64,000 nucleotides of DNA from Orobanche coerulescens. Taxonomy: Eukaryota; Streptophyta; Magnoliopsida; Lamiales; Orobanchaceae. This document shows, one piece after another, positions 33,690 to 44,037 of the stretch (the stretch's first letter is position 1; each line of letters opens with the position of its first letter). Location of the stretch: positions 68,436,001 through 68,500,000 of the forward strand of contig CM065817.1 in NCBI GenBank assembly GCA_033398695.1. Reading direction: 5' to 3'. Below the pieces are notes generated by a model, which saw only the letters and a list, made by a program, of their open reading frames with translations, was not told the DNA's origin and did not search any database. A program made the position numbers and the translations under genes.

Positions 33690-33880
33690 GTCTTGATTAC
33701 GTACGGTATACGCGGTCCATTACGCATTTAATAGGACCTTACGACGCCATAGATGATTCGCTACGCATTTAACGAAACGCAGGTTTTGGTCCAGAAAGTT
33801 TAGGATTTTACGTTACGTACGTTATAAAAGGGACATAACGTACGTAAGAGATCATTGACCATCTCATATATAAACCCATC
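33690..33880 (+). promoter_or_regulatory. Candidate internal promoter upstream of the Copia-4 accessory ORF
   Basis: Between the pol stop (33611) and the accessory ATG (33992) lie ACGTACGT palindromes at 33815-33822 and 33838-33845, plus a TTACGTACGG variant near 33697. TATA-like boxes are at 33823-33830 (TATAAAAG) and 33867-33874 (TATATAAA). The second box is about 118 bp before the ATG. The motif type is the one arrayed in this element's own LTR. Promoter activity is inferred. Confidence 0.5.
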
Positions 33881-33991
33881 GTCAGTTCCCTGTTCATTTC
33901 TCACTAATCCCTAGCGACAACCGAAGAACTGTTTCGGCAAACCCTATCAAAACTTCATCAAAACTTCACTTCTTCGACCGATTCAATCCTC

Positions 33992-35183
33992 ATGGCTTCC
34001 AGAACCGGCAAAAAGAGAAGAGGAGAAACCTCTCAAACATCCTCCACGGCTTCCGGCAATCTATCATTTCGGAATGCACAAGCCATGAAGGTCTTCAACG
34101 AAATCCTTATTGACGAAGAGGTAACTCCGAGTCATCATTTTGATTTTGAATCGCTGAACAATGCTGGTGTTGCTATCGAAGAATTCTTCGATATGCTTGG
34201 GATCAATAAGTTCGTTAGTCTTGCTCGACCAATTTATGAAGAATGTGTGAAAGAGTTTTATGCGAATTTCTTTGTCACTTATGATGCCGACGGACTTGCC
34301 GTTGTTAACTCGCTTGTGCGTGGTAAATCAATATCTTTTGATGAAGCGAAACTTTCGGAGATTTTGACCGCCTAATGAGGGTTTTCGTTGCAAGGGAGAG
34401 TTTGCTCCTCGACGAAGTCTTTAACGATCGTCCGATGATGAAAGTTATAGTGTTCACGAGTCGAAAGTCCGTGATTTCTTATCGGACAAAGCCGTTTTAA
34501 ATGTTCATTCCGGGCGGTTTGAAAATAATGACTTTGGGATAAACATTCGGTTGCTTCATGATGCTATCACTCGTTGTCTTATGCCTAAATTTAATGCTCA
34601 ACTTCGACTTGTGAATATCGATATGGAGATTATCTATCATGTGTGGAAGGATCACCAAGTCAACTTCGCGTCTATTGTGCTGAAATGGTTTGTGGAAAAG
34701 GGACAAATTTTCCACAAAAAGAGCTACGCAAAAGTTGATCGTCGAGAAAGTCAGAATGCCTTTTGGTTCTATCTTAACCGAAATTTTTGAGAAAGCCGGA
34801 GTTGACTCGTCTGGGTCCACGGGGTTCCGATTCCAAGGGGGAGCCTCGTCACCTAAGGGACGTTACGGACGATGAGGTATCTCCGCACGAGAAATCGTGG
34901 ATGGATATACTTTGCTTATATTAAGGATGATGATAGGCTCATTGATGGGGGCACTCTTCCGAGACCGGAGGAGAGGATCACATCGAGGGGGCTCGATCAT
35001 ACTAGACCTCGTCCGTCATCACAGCCTTGGTTCCTCCCGTCCTCGTCCGAATCCTCCTCTTCCCGCATGGCTTCTCGAATGGATAGGCTTGAGAAGGACA
35101 TGAGCGAGGTCAAGATCATGGTGAAGAACATTTGCACGCATTTTGGGATACCGCCGACACCGCCGGATGCGGACCTTGACTAG
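33992..35183 (+). pseudogene. Copia-4 accessory ORF 3' of pol (envelope-like position)
   Basis: The ATG at 33992 starts a 127-codon frame with a basic Ser/Thr-rich N-terminus, then YEECVKEFYANFFVTYDADG and NSLVRGKSISFDEAKLSEIL. Broken continuations (34497-34790, 34690-34875) carry YHVWKDHQVNFASIVLKWFV and MPFGSILTEIFEKAGVD. The final frame (34872-35183) ends in a short coiled-coil-like segment, MDRLEKDMSEVKIMVKNICT. The RGK...F...L..IL pattern resembles the 'putative plant transposon protein' domain often found 3' of pol in plant retroelements (recalled, not searched). Function is unknown. Copia-5 carries a longer counterpart. Confidence 0.7.
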
Positions 35184-35382
35184 TCGGGCTATCCTTTCTA
35201 ATGATGATGTTTCCTGTTTATTAAAAAGACCAAACATTTCATGTTTATGCTTTGCCTGTAATGACTATCTTTTCATACATCATTTTGGTTATCGTTTTGT
35301 TTAATCATTGACTTGTTTTATGTTGATTATTATGCGTATCATTGATGTCTCTTCCAGGTTTTCTCAACTTTTTGTTAATGAC

Positions 35383-35588
35383 AAAAAGGGGGAGAATAAT
35401 ATGTATTCGTTTTTGAAATCAACTTTTGAAATAACCCGTGCACGTTTTCAGGGCCCGTGCACGTTTTCAGGGGGAGCATATCATTTTTTCCAGTGCTCGT
35501 GTTCAGGGGGAGTTTCTAATTTTTATTAAAATCATGTTTTCAAAAACTCACATAAAGTAAAATTTTGTCATCATCAAAAAGGGGGAGA
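35383..35588 (+). promoter_or_regulatory. Copia-4 polypurine tract and upstream PPT-like copies
   Basis: The true PPT is CAAAAAGGGGGAGAT (about 35575-35589), directly before the 3' LTR. Similar GGGGGAG tracts occur upstream at 35383-35395, 35468-35477 and 35504-35512. Repeated PPT-like tracts before the 3' LTR are a familiar SIRE-type feature. Confidence 0.75.
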
Positions 35589-35589
35589 T

Positions 35590-36605
35590 TGTTGGAACAA
35601 TATTTTTTAGATCGTTTTGATGATGTGTTATTAAAACCAAAATTTACTTAAAACATACTTTCTCTTCAGTTAACGTACGTAATATATATCACATTAACGT
35701 ACGTAACATTCTATAGTTAACGTACGTAACGCATCTCTTATAACGTACGTAACATTCACTATTTTCGTAAGTTTTTCTCGCATGTAACGACGTATCGGAT
35801 TATATAACGTACGTAAGGCTTGAATTATTCTGACCGTTGGAAAAGCCACTAGCCGTTGCAACAAGTCGTCTCAATCAACGGATCTTTGACCAGGATATTA
35901 CGTACGTAACTCTAAGGATCGTAACGTACGTAACGCATTTCATCAGAGTTCACTGGACAGTTTCGGCACTTTCATTACGGCCGTTATTCAGCTCATATAA
36001 CGTACGTAACGTATGTAACGTACGTAGCGGATCATATAACGTCGTAACTCTTTATACTGTTCCAACGGGACATTGAGCTCAAGAAGGCTATAAATAGCCA
36101 CCTTCATGGAGATTGAAGACACACAAGAATTCTAAGATTACTAGCATACTCAAGCAATATCAAGCAAACATTCTGAGAGATATTCTTATTCTAGATTGTG
36201 ATACGAGAAGATTTGCTCTATAATTTCCAATCTTCATTCTTGTATCTTAGAGCGATATATCGTGAAAGCCGAGTTTCTACTCGCACTTATTTTGTATTGG
36301 TTATCTTGTACCTAGAAAAACAAGAGTGTTTTTGTGAGGTTGTTCTTGAGCCCGGAAATCAAGAAGTTGTAAGAAGTTGGCACTAAACTAGAAAGTGCAA
36401 ATTCCAAGTTCTAAGAAAAGTCCTAGTCGATAAAACTAGGTAGGGGACGTAGGCTTCGTTAATAGCCGAACCTCTCGAACAATTCCTTGTGTTCTTTCTT
36501 TTCTGCAATTTTATTCTCCGCTATTTTTGCTTCCGCACGAAAAAGAGTACAATACTATTAACCGCACTATTCAACCCCCCTTCTAGTGGCGGTATCAATC
36601 TAACA
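35590..36605 (+). repeat. Copia-4 3' LTR (1016 bp)
   Basis: Near-identical to 27824-28838. One ACGTACGT is altered to ACGTCGT near 36040. The LTR is followed by the target duplication ATTGG (36606-36610) and by Copia-3 LTR sequence. Confidence 0.93.
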
Positions 36606-36610
36606 ATTGG
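36606..36610. repeat. Target-site duplication ATTGG, right copy (Copia-4)
   Basis: It matches 27819-27823 exactly. The undisturbed Copia-3 3' LTR has the single-copy version GTTGG near 43724. Confidence 0.9.
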
Positions 36611-36827
36611 ATCATCCAAGAGCTTGTTGCGGATTCGATTCGTAGGCGGCATCATCTTCTCAGCGATTGAATCAACGGACTACAACGGTATGATATCGTA
36701 TCTTCCTCTTTGTTCAATTTTTATTCGTATATACGTAGCTTGAATCGATCTTCCTTGAGGGGTTCGTATTGCAACTTCGTGTTTTCGCTTCTGCTGCACC
36801 TTAGTTTTTGGTGTGCGAATCCCAACA
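36606..36827 (+). repeat. Copia-3 5' LTR, distal part
   Basis: This matches the end of the Copia-3 3' LTR (43723-43939) and stops at GCGAATCCCAACA. The Copia-3 PBS follows directly. Confidence 0.88.
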
Positions 36828-38367
36828 GTGGTATCGGAGCTAGGTTTTGCGATAGTATATACGATATTTAGCATTTGGAATGCTTGATTGGGTGTTCTTA
36901 TGATTAGGAATCATAATCGTTTTAATCGTTGATTTTCAATTGTTCATCTAAAAATTATTTTTTCATGATTTTATGTATTTTGAAAAACTGATTTAAGTGT
37001 GTAATATAAAGATTAGAAAAATATTATTTTTGGAATCGGGGCGAAAAACGAGCTGAAAATGTGAACGGACCCGGCAGCTTGGAGTTGGCCGGGCGCTGCC
37101 GTGCGGTCCCAAGCAGTGGATCGCGATTCGGCTATGCGGTCCGGCCCTGCTCGATAGCCTGTCGGCCGCTGCCAGGCAGTGGATCGCGATCCGGCCATGC
37201 GGTCCGGCCCTGCTCGGCAGCCTGCTGGGCAGTGCCCCGGGCTTGGCCCGGCCGTGCTTTTCGACTTCATTTTTTATATTTCATTCAATTTCCCACAAAT
37301 TAAATTAGAATTAATTTGACTAAGATATAATTATGGTAATTTTATTCTTAGGGGAATTAATTTAATAAAATATTTTCTCATCCGGAACAAGTTAAAATTA
37401 ACGGTTGTTTGAATTAATTGGATTAATTCTTTTGGATGGATTAATTAATATTGATTGGATCAATAGTTAGATTAATTGTTAGGCCATTAATATTAGTGTG
37501 ATTATTACATTATTATTTGAATGGTGATGTAGTTCGTGGACCTAGTTTTTGAATCATTTTTCGATTGGGTTGTAAAGGCCGTTTTGAGCCTATTTATTTT
37601 ACCAGAAATATTTGTATCTAGGATGCAATTTTTCAATGTAAAATTTATATGTAATGACGAAGACTGGAGGAAGATCCATTCGAGAGGACGAAGGTTCAAG
37701 ACTCGAGACATGTAATTAGATTACGATGTTTTTGGTTCTAGGAACGGTCCATGAACTACATGTTGGTAGCAACGAGGTTGTGTATGTTTTATTCATATGG
37801 TATGAATGCTACAAACGCGCTTAAATGAATTAAGTTTAAAAAAGTTTCGAGGTTTTCCTTTCCTCCATCGAGCTTTCGGAAAATTAAAATCTAAACCGGA
37901 TGTGCTATGCTTCCGAGTTATCGGGGTAATTCTGAGAGTGCATTGGATGCCTTCGGTTGGAGCAAAGTCTATCCCTATAAACATGTTCGGTTGCTAGATA
38001 AGATTCAATTGTGAAACTGATTAGCGTCGATGGTATAAACTTAACTTGTTCACGAACTATAGAAACCGTATAGGTTGAGGGGAGTGAACAAGGGGGGAAA
38101 GAAGATCGAATCATCCATTAGATAGGTTGGTGTTGGACACCACTTTATGAAGATTAATAGACTAGAAACCTGTTCGGTTGCCCTCTATTAAACTTTATAA
38201 AGAACTCGATCATCACTATGAAGTAATGCGAAAAAATACTTTCGGATTTCACAGGGGAGTGTCTTATTCCGATAAAAGTAGTGGGAGATGGGTTAAAAGA
38301 ATAGAAAAGACCTTAATTCTAAACTCAAATCATATTAAACGAGTCACTAATCAATCTGTCGTACTAA
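36828..38367 (+). other. Copia-3 PBS and non-coding leader with GC-rich repeats
   Basis: GTGGTATCGGAGCTAGG at 36828 is the primer-binding site. A GC-rich island (37060-37262) contains two tandem units of about 63 bp starting at 37114 and 37177, each with CAGTGGATCGCGAT and ATGCGGTCCGGCCCTGCTCG. ORFs on both strands across this island reflect its GC content. The rest of the leader matches Copia-1 and Copia-2 leaders in reverse complement and shows no coding evidence. Confidence 0.75.
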
Positions 38368-39236
38368 ATGAAGACAAACAAAATATCAACTCTCAAAATG
38401 ACAATGAACCCATTTTCAATTCTACTCGAAAAGAACACCTTAAATGGGCCTAACTTTGTAGATTGGCTCTGCAACCTGATGATAGTCCTCAGTATGAAGG
38501 CGCTAGGATACGTCTTGGAGGCGGACATTCCGGTGGCTCCAGTGCGGACCAGAGCCAGTCAGGAAGATGTTTAAAACCACAAAAAGTGGGTTAAGGATGA
38601 CATTCGAGTCCGTGGTTCTATGATGGCCTCTATGTCTAATGAGCTTCAGAGAGCTCATGAGAAAATGACTTCTGCTAGGCAGATTTTATCTCACTTAACT
38701 GAGCTTTATGGTGAGCACAGTCGAACTTCTAGATATGAGATATCCAAGCAACTGTTCGGTGCCAGGATGAAGGAAGGAGAGAAAGTTGGGGACCACATAC
38801 TTAAAATGATTTCTATGATTGAGAGATTGGAGGCTCTTGATTTTAGGATGCATGCTTCTCTCAGACCGACCTTATCCTGCAGTCTCTTCCTGATTCCTTC
38901 TCATTGTTTGTTATGAACTTCAACTGCAATGAGATTGCTTTCAATTTAGCAGGGTTGATGATCAAACTTAAAACCGCTCAGTCTCAGATGAAGACTGCAC
39001 GGATGAAGGAGTCTGCTCTTTTGATTTCTTCTGGATCACGGAGGTCCAAGAATAAGAAGAAAAAGAGCAAGAAGCAGATGGGTCCACAAAGCAAGGACTT
39101 TAAGGGTAAGGACAAGGCCCCGATGGTTCCTAAGAGCAAGAAGGTGAAGTCAGACGAATGTCTCAATTGCGGTGAGTTGGGCCACTGGGTAAGAGATTGT
39201 CCGATCCTTAATGCGCTTCAAGTACAGAACGTTTAG
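38368..39236 (+). pseudogene. Copia-3 gag with intact zinc knuckle
   Basis: An ATG at 38368 or 38398 opens a frame with ILLEKNTLNGPNFVDWLCN; a stop lies at 38572. It resumes with MMASMSNELQRAHEKMTSAR and MISMIERLEALDFRM, then shifts near 38900. The last frame (38904-39236) has a Lys-rich region followed by CLNCGELGHWVRDC, an intact CX2CX4HX4C knuckle. The order and sequence match gag of Copia-1 and Copia-2. The protein would form particles and bind RNA. Confidence 0.85.
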
Positions 39237-39703
39237 TTTTGGAAACGAATTGTTCTGCTACTATATTTTATACTTCATGAATACTAGATTCATGTGCTAG
39301 TTCTCATATTTGTACCATGAATCAGGATCTGGAACAAAGTAGGAAACTTGGAGTTGGGGAAGTGATGATTACTGTTGGAAGCGGACATAGTATCGAAGCA
39401 ACCGATATAGGATCACTTCTTTTGGGTTTGGAATCCGGCTTTGTTTTAACTTTAGATGATGTACTTGTATTGCCCAATGGGCATAAGAACATTGTATCCA
39501 CTCCGGTCATGGATCGGAAAGGCTTTTCATTTTTCATTGGTGATGGTTCTTGCAAAATTTATTTTCGAAATAAATTAGTAGGCACTGCCACATTGTTAAA
39601 TGGACTGTATCATCTAAAAATAAGTGACAAAGTCATTGTGAACACTATAACTAGGAAGCGTGGTGGGATGATACTAATCAAGTTTTGAAATGGCATCTTA
39701 GAC
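39237..39703 (+). pseudogene. Copia-3 protease and gag-pre-integrase, active-site Gly changed
   Basis: Around 39280-39320 the translation reads ILDSCASSHICTMN, in which the DSG triad of the retropepsin has become DSC (GGT to TGT). The body follows in frame: SGHSIEATDIGSLLLGLESG and LTLDDVLVLPNGHKNIVSTP. A stop at 39686 separates it from integrase. A stop also lies just upstream of the active site. Confidence 0.8.
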
Positions 39704-40556
39704 TTGGTCATGTTGGTCAGACCAAAGGTTTACAAAATTGAAAAGGATGGACTTATGGGTCCATTAGGATCAGATACCTTTCCAACTTGTCAATCTTGCC
39801 TTGAAGGCAAAATAACTAAGTCCCCCTTCACATGGAATTTTGAAAGAGCCGCCGATAAACTTGGATTAGTCCATACCAACGTGTGTGATTCTTTGGAAGC
39901 AGCACGTGACGGATATCAGTGTTTCATTACATTCATGTATGATCATACTAGGTATGGTTATGTGTACTTAATGAAACAAAAATCCGAGGCCTTTGAGAAA
40001 TTCAAGGAATTTAAGGCCCTAGTCGAAAAACAAACTGTTAATCATATCAAACCACTCCTGTCAGACCGAGGTGGCGAGTATATGAGTTCAGAGTTTGACG
40101 GGTTCCTTAAGGAGCATGAAATAGTGTCACAACTAACACCTCCAGGAACTCCTTAGTTAAGTGTTGTGTCGGAAAGAAGGAACCGAACCTTGTTGGATAT
40201 AGTTCATTCCATGCTTAGCTACACCGATTTACCAATCTACTTGGGGTTATGCACTCCTTACTGCTGCTTATATACTGAACAAATGTCCTTCCAAATCCGT
40301 TCCTAAGACTCCGCATGAGATGTGGGAGGGTAGGAAACCAAGTCTTAATCATATTAGGATTCATGGATGTCCCGCCTATGTAAAAAAGACTAAGGTGGAG
40401 AAGTTGGAAGCAAGGTCCGTGAAGGGAGGTTTCATTGGATTCCCATCTGGGATGATGGATTATCAATTATACATGCCCGAATATCGAAAGATCATTGTTG
40501 CTTTGAAAGCACACTTCCTGGAATATGAGTTCAATTCAGGAAGGTGGGACAGGTAG
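39704..40556 (+). pseudogene. Copia-3 integrase, two fragments
   Basis: The first fragment (39704-40156) has CQSCLEGKITKSPF with an intact CxxC pair, KLGLVHTNVCDSLEAARDG (the first catalytic aspartate is replaced by Asn) and IKPLLSDRGGEYMSSEF with the second aspartate. It stops at 40154 just before the catalytic glutamate region. The second fragment (40230-40556) has MWEGRKPSLNHIRIHGCPAY and EKLEARSVKGGFIGFPSG. This is the same copia integrase as in Copia-1 and Copia-2. Confidence 0.83.
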
Positions 40557-41289
40557 AAGTATTTCTTTGGAAGAATACAATGAAACTCCTCAGGAGACAC
40601 CTGTACAATAAGTTGGAACCAAACCTTCTGAAACACAAGTACAACCACATCGTAGGTATAGTAGGGTGTCTCAATTACCTGAGAGGTAATGGTTTTATGC
40701 ACTTGGAGGAACTGGGTCTCCATGAGGTTCGAGGTGATAACCAAGAGAACGACCCGCGACCTATGACCTAGCAATGGTGGATGTAGACTCCATAAAATGG
40801 ACTGTAGCTGGCTTTACGTAGTTGGGACCTTCGTTTTGACGAGGCTGTCAAAGAGTTTGACTTCATGCAAAATGAAGAAGAACCTTGTGTATACAATAGG
40901 GTTAGTGGGAGCAAGATCGCATTCTTACTACTATATGTAGCTAATATTCTACTAATAGGAAACGATGTAGGAATGCTCAGTTCTGTGAAAGCTTGCTTTC
41001 GAGTAGGTTCTCCATGAAAGACTTGGGAGAAGAAACCTGTTGGGATTAGACTCTACTGGGATAGAGCGAAGAGAATGATAGGTCTTTTCCCAAGCCCTCT
41101 ATATAGATATAATCTTAAAGCGATTTAAGATGATGATTCTAAAAGAGGGTTCCTACCGATACGACATGGAATAAAACTTACCTTGAAGATGTGTCCTCAT
41201 AGTGAGGAACAACGAAAGGAAATGAGTAATATACCATATGCTTCATCCATGGGTCGTCTTGTAGGAGACCTGACATTACACATGCTGGG
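40557..41289 (+). pseudogene. Copia-3 linker and reverse transcriptase with internal deletion
   Basis: The linker VFLWKNTMKLLRRH... leads to LHEVRGDNQENDPRPMT. At 40797-40800 (ATGG) the sequence jumps to the middle of reverse transcriptase, then NEEEPCVYNRVSG-like sequence; the YVDD box region near 40940 is also mutated by a stop. The part missing corresponds to 12101-12504 in Copia-2 and includes the first catalytic aspartate. The same junction is present in Copia-1. Further indels occur near 41000-41040. Confidence 0.85.
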
Positions 41290-41851
41290 AGCGTGGTAAG
41301 TAAGTTTCAGGCAAAACCAGGTAGGGAACATTGGACCGTCGTAAAGAACATTCTCAAGCACTTTAGAAGGACTAGAGATTTGGTTCTTATGTATGATGGT
41401 GGAGAACTGAATGTGACGGGCTTCACTGATTCAGACTTCCCAGGACAGAAAGATGACTCTGTGTCTACTTCTGGCTATATTTTACTCTTATTGGAGGAGC
41501 AGTATCTTGTCATAGTGCCAAGCAAAGCGCGACTGCTAATTCCACCTGTCAGGCTAAGTATCAAGCGGCCTCGAAAGCCTTAAAATGAAGGGTTTTGGAT
41601 TAAGAATTTACTGGATGAACTTCAAGTGACACCATATGTTGCGCTGCCTATTTTTGTTTTTATGCGATACAAAACATATTGAGTGAAAGTATCATCTCGT
41701 GAAAGAATTTGTTCGAAAATGACACATTGTGCTGCCAAGAGTAGACTCAGTAGACAACACCGCTGATCCACTGACCAAGCCACTCTCAGAGATAAGCTTC
41801 GAGCGTCATCTGGAGAACATGGGTATTAGATACCATAGTGTGTGGCGTTGA
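41290..41851 (+). pseudogene. Copia-3 RNase H
   Basis: The readable frame has VSKFQAKPGREHWTVVKN and TGFTDSDFPGQKDDSVSTSG with an RNase H aspartate. The true frame then continues out of phase through an ST.QAKYQAASKA segment. The end, near 41770-41850, encodes ADPLTKPLSEISFERHLENM and the stop just before the PPT. At least two frame changes are present. Confidence 0.8.
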
Positions 41852-41853
41852 GT

Positions 41854-41866
41854 GCAAGTGGGAGAT
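41854..41866 (+). promoter_or_regulatory. Copia-3 polypurine tract
   Basis: GCAAGTGGGAGAT immediately precedes the 3' LTR start TGTTAATAG at 41867. It is identical to the Copia-2 tract. Confidence 0.88.
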
Positions 41867-43939
41867 TGTTAATAGTATGCCCTCGAATGCCACTCAGAGG
41901 ATGTTAGAGTGAGGGCATTGTACTTGTTATTATGTAAATCATTTTCAGAAGGCAATTGTATGTTTCTTTATTTACTGGTAGTCAATGGCATTCCTGACTC
42001 GTAAATATATATATAGAAACTAGCCCATGTATTTGAGAGCAAAACATTCCACTCCTTATTGGATAAGGGGATCGGCACTGGAAAGGTTTATGGCTCAAAT
42101 ACTTAATCGTTCGCAAGTCGATGAAACTTTATTCGGTGTTAAGTTTATGTAAAGACTTGTATGACATGTTCTTTGACTTGGAGAGTGCCTGTCGATCACT
42201 AATGGTTTGTGGGAGCACACGTTATAGGTATGCTAATGAGATTAGTATACTCAAACCGACTCACCCTCGATTCGTCACACGGATTTTACTCCGGGACAGT
42301 CAAAGACGGAATCGAAAGGTTGTGATAGGTATTCGTTAATCTTTGACTCGAGGATTTAGTAGGGATATGCTTGTGATGTTAAGATTTTCATTAGAGCAGT
42401 TCAACCCAGAAAACCAGAAAGTGGGGGTCAACCTCGACATACATCTTGACGGGCAAGTAGAAGGTTCTACTAAATGCCAAGATAGGATTCATTCTCCTGT
42501 AAGTAAACGAGTATTTGTCTTATGCGGTTATTGGCAGATGAGATCATAAGTATTTGGTCAAACCATTGGAGCTAGTTGTATTGGATACACGAGAGCTCAG
42601 TGGTCTCGATTTGTATTAACTCATGCATAGCGTCAAGTACAGATAGGATTTGACTGTCCGTGACCATATAACTTGATCGGGACATTTGTAAGAAGGGTTT
42701 ATATGTATAGTGGTATTCACGACAGAAAGGTTTTGGAATGATCCTCATCATTCGTTCTCGGTTAGGGTACAGTGTAGGCTGCCAGGCTGGCTAGGTGGTG
42801 CTATTATTCTTTGGTTCCTCCCATTGCTAACTGAGACGTACCTACCGAGTCGCACAATAGGATTGACGACGGAATGAATTGAGATTATTCTCTCTTTATG
42901 AATATTAGATACTGGATATCTAATTTATTGGACATTAGATGTCTAATTAATTTTGAGACATTAGATGTCTAAATTAATTTATTAAGAGTAATTAATTTAC
43001 GACCTAATGAATTAAATAATTACTGGGTGATTAATTTGATTCACATATATAATTATTTCTTGGAGAAATTAATTATATTATTTTATATTTGATATAATTA
43101 ATTAATTGGATTAAGTGCTTGATATAAATACATCGAAATGGAATGGAGTTTATCGGATTGGACTCGCAGGAGTCCAAAAACGAACCGAACTCTTCCGGTT
43201 CTTATAGATTGCCCCCCCCCCTCCCCCACCCCACCCCCTCTCTTTTTTATATCATGCACCATGGTCATTGATTCCAGCTAACATGGTGGAAGACCATAGT
43301 TGTTTTTCATTTGATGGATTTAATAAACATGAAATGTTTATTATGAAGGGGACAAGAGATCATGAGGTGATTTCTTTATGGGAGAAGACTTTAAATGTGA
43401 TGAATGATTGAAACCAAAATATAAGACTTCTTCCTCTCTCAATTGAAAAATTATTATTCATACAAAGAGTGAGAATGACTTTGAGTTGTCTTCTTTATTG
43501 TTCTTCATCTTCATCTCCTTTAACTTCTTCTTCATTTTTTTTAGAGAAAAATTGAAAGAAAATATTGACAGAAAATATATCTATACACTTAGAGTGATAT
43601 GGATTATAGTTATAGCTCCTATCACTTTGTTCTAGCCGTGTCCTTAGAGGACAATAAAGTGGAAGTCATTCCGATCGTTTCTCCATCGCATGGCAAGTAG
43701 AGACGTGGTATTTTCGCGTTGGATCATCCAAGATCTTGTTGCGGATTGGATTCGTAGGGGACATCATCTTCTCAATGATTGAATCAACGGACTATAAGGG
43801 TGTGATATCGTATCTTCCTCTTTGTTCATTTTTTATTCATATATGCGTAGCTCGAATCGATCCTCCTTGAGGGATTCGTATTGCAACTTTGTGTTTTCGC
43901 TTCTGCTGCGCCTTCGTTTCTGGTGTGCGAATTCCAACA
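41867..43939 (+). repeat. Copia-3 3' LTR (2073 bp)
   Basis: It runs from TGTTAATAGTATGCC to GCGAATTCCAACA. It matches 25990-27823 plus 36611-36827 with scattered substitutions, so it is older than the Copia-2 and Copia-4 pairs. A C-rich tract of about 25 bp lies at 43212-43238 where the 5' LTR has 14 C. TCAAA follows as the right target duplication. Confidence 0.9.
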
Positions 43940-44037
43940 TCAAATAGCGGTTACGCGTTGGGTTGTGGTAATTAATTTACTTTCGTAAACATTATTCGTA
44001 TGAAGTTCTTGTTATGAATGTCATGTGGTATTAATGG
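43940..44037 (+). repeat. Gypsy-2 3' LTR, distal remnant
   Basis: The sequence GCGGTTACGCGTTGGGTTGT onward matches the Gypsy-2 5' LTR from about 20437, exactly where the proximal part left off at 25989. Similarity ends after TGGTATTAATGG near 44036, while the 5' LTR continues a further 1.3 kb. The rest has been lost at a junction with Gypsy-3. Confidence 0.85.

Larger units (their letters stand above)
27824..36605 (+). mobile_element. Copia-4: SIRE-like Ty1/copia element with accessory ORF, 8.8 kb
   Basis: Two near-identical LTRs (27824-28838 and 35590-36605) bound gag, protease, integrase, reverse transcriptase and RNase H on the plus strand, then a second coding region 3' of pol (33992-35183). 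Perfect target duplications ATTGG are at 27819-27823 and 36606-36610. It lies in the 5' LTR of Copia-3 and is the innermost insertion of the nest. The GGGGGAG purine tracts before the 3' LTR, the coiled-coil gag C-terminus and the extra ORF suggest the SIRE/Maximus lineage. Frameshifts break each coding unit. Confidence 0.92.
25990..43939 (+). mobile_element. Copia-3: Ty1/copia element with RT deletion, hosting Copia-4
   Basis: The order on the plus strand is 5' LTR (split by Copia-4), PBS, leader, gag, protease, integrase, truncated reverse transcriptase, RNase H, PPT and 3' LTR. Net length without Copia-4 is about 9.2 kb. It belongs to the same family as Copia-1 and Copia-2 but lies in the opposite orientation. 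It sits inside the Gypsy-2 3' LTR with flanks GTAAA/TCAAA, a diverged 5-bp duplication. The shared reverse transcriptase deletion links it with Copia-1. Confidence 0.9.
18790..44037 (+). mobile_element. Gypsy-2: gag-only Ty3/gypsy element, interrupted and 3'-truncated
   Basis: A 5' LTR (18790-21800), PBS, long leader, one gag region (23594-24698), a gypsy-type PPT and a 3' LTR beginning at 24794 are all on the plus strand. No protease, reverse transcriptase, RNase H or integrase lies between gag and the PPT, only about 80 bp. This matches the TR-GAG type of non-autonomous element, or a deleted full-length one. The 3' LTR is split by Copia-3 at 25989/43940 and breaks off near 44037 at Gypsy-3. 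Confidence 0.8.

Noticed and set aside
37013..37303. GC-rich ORFs on both strands with repeated peptide units
   Set aside because: They are a translation of the 63-bp GC-rich tandem repeat in the Copia-3 leader, open on both strands because of base composition.
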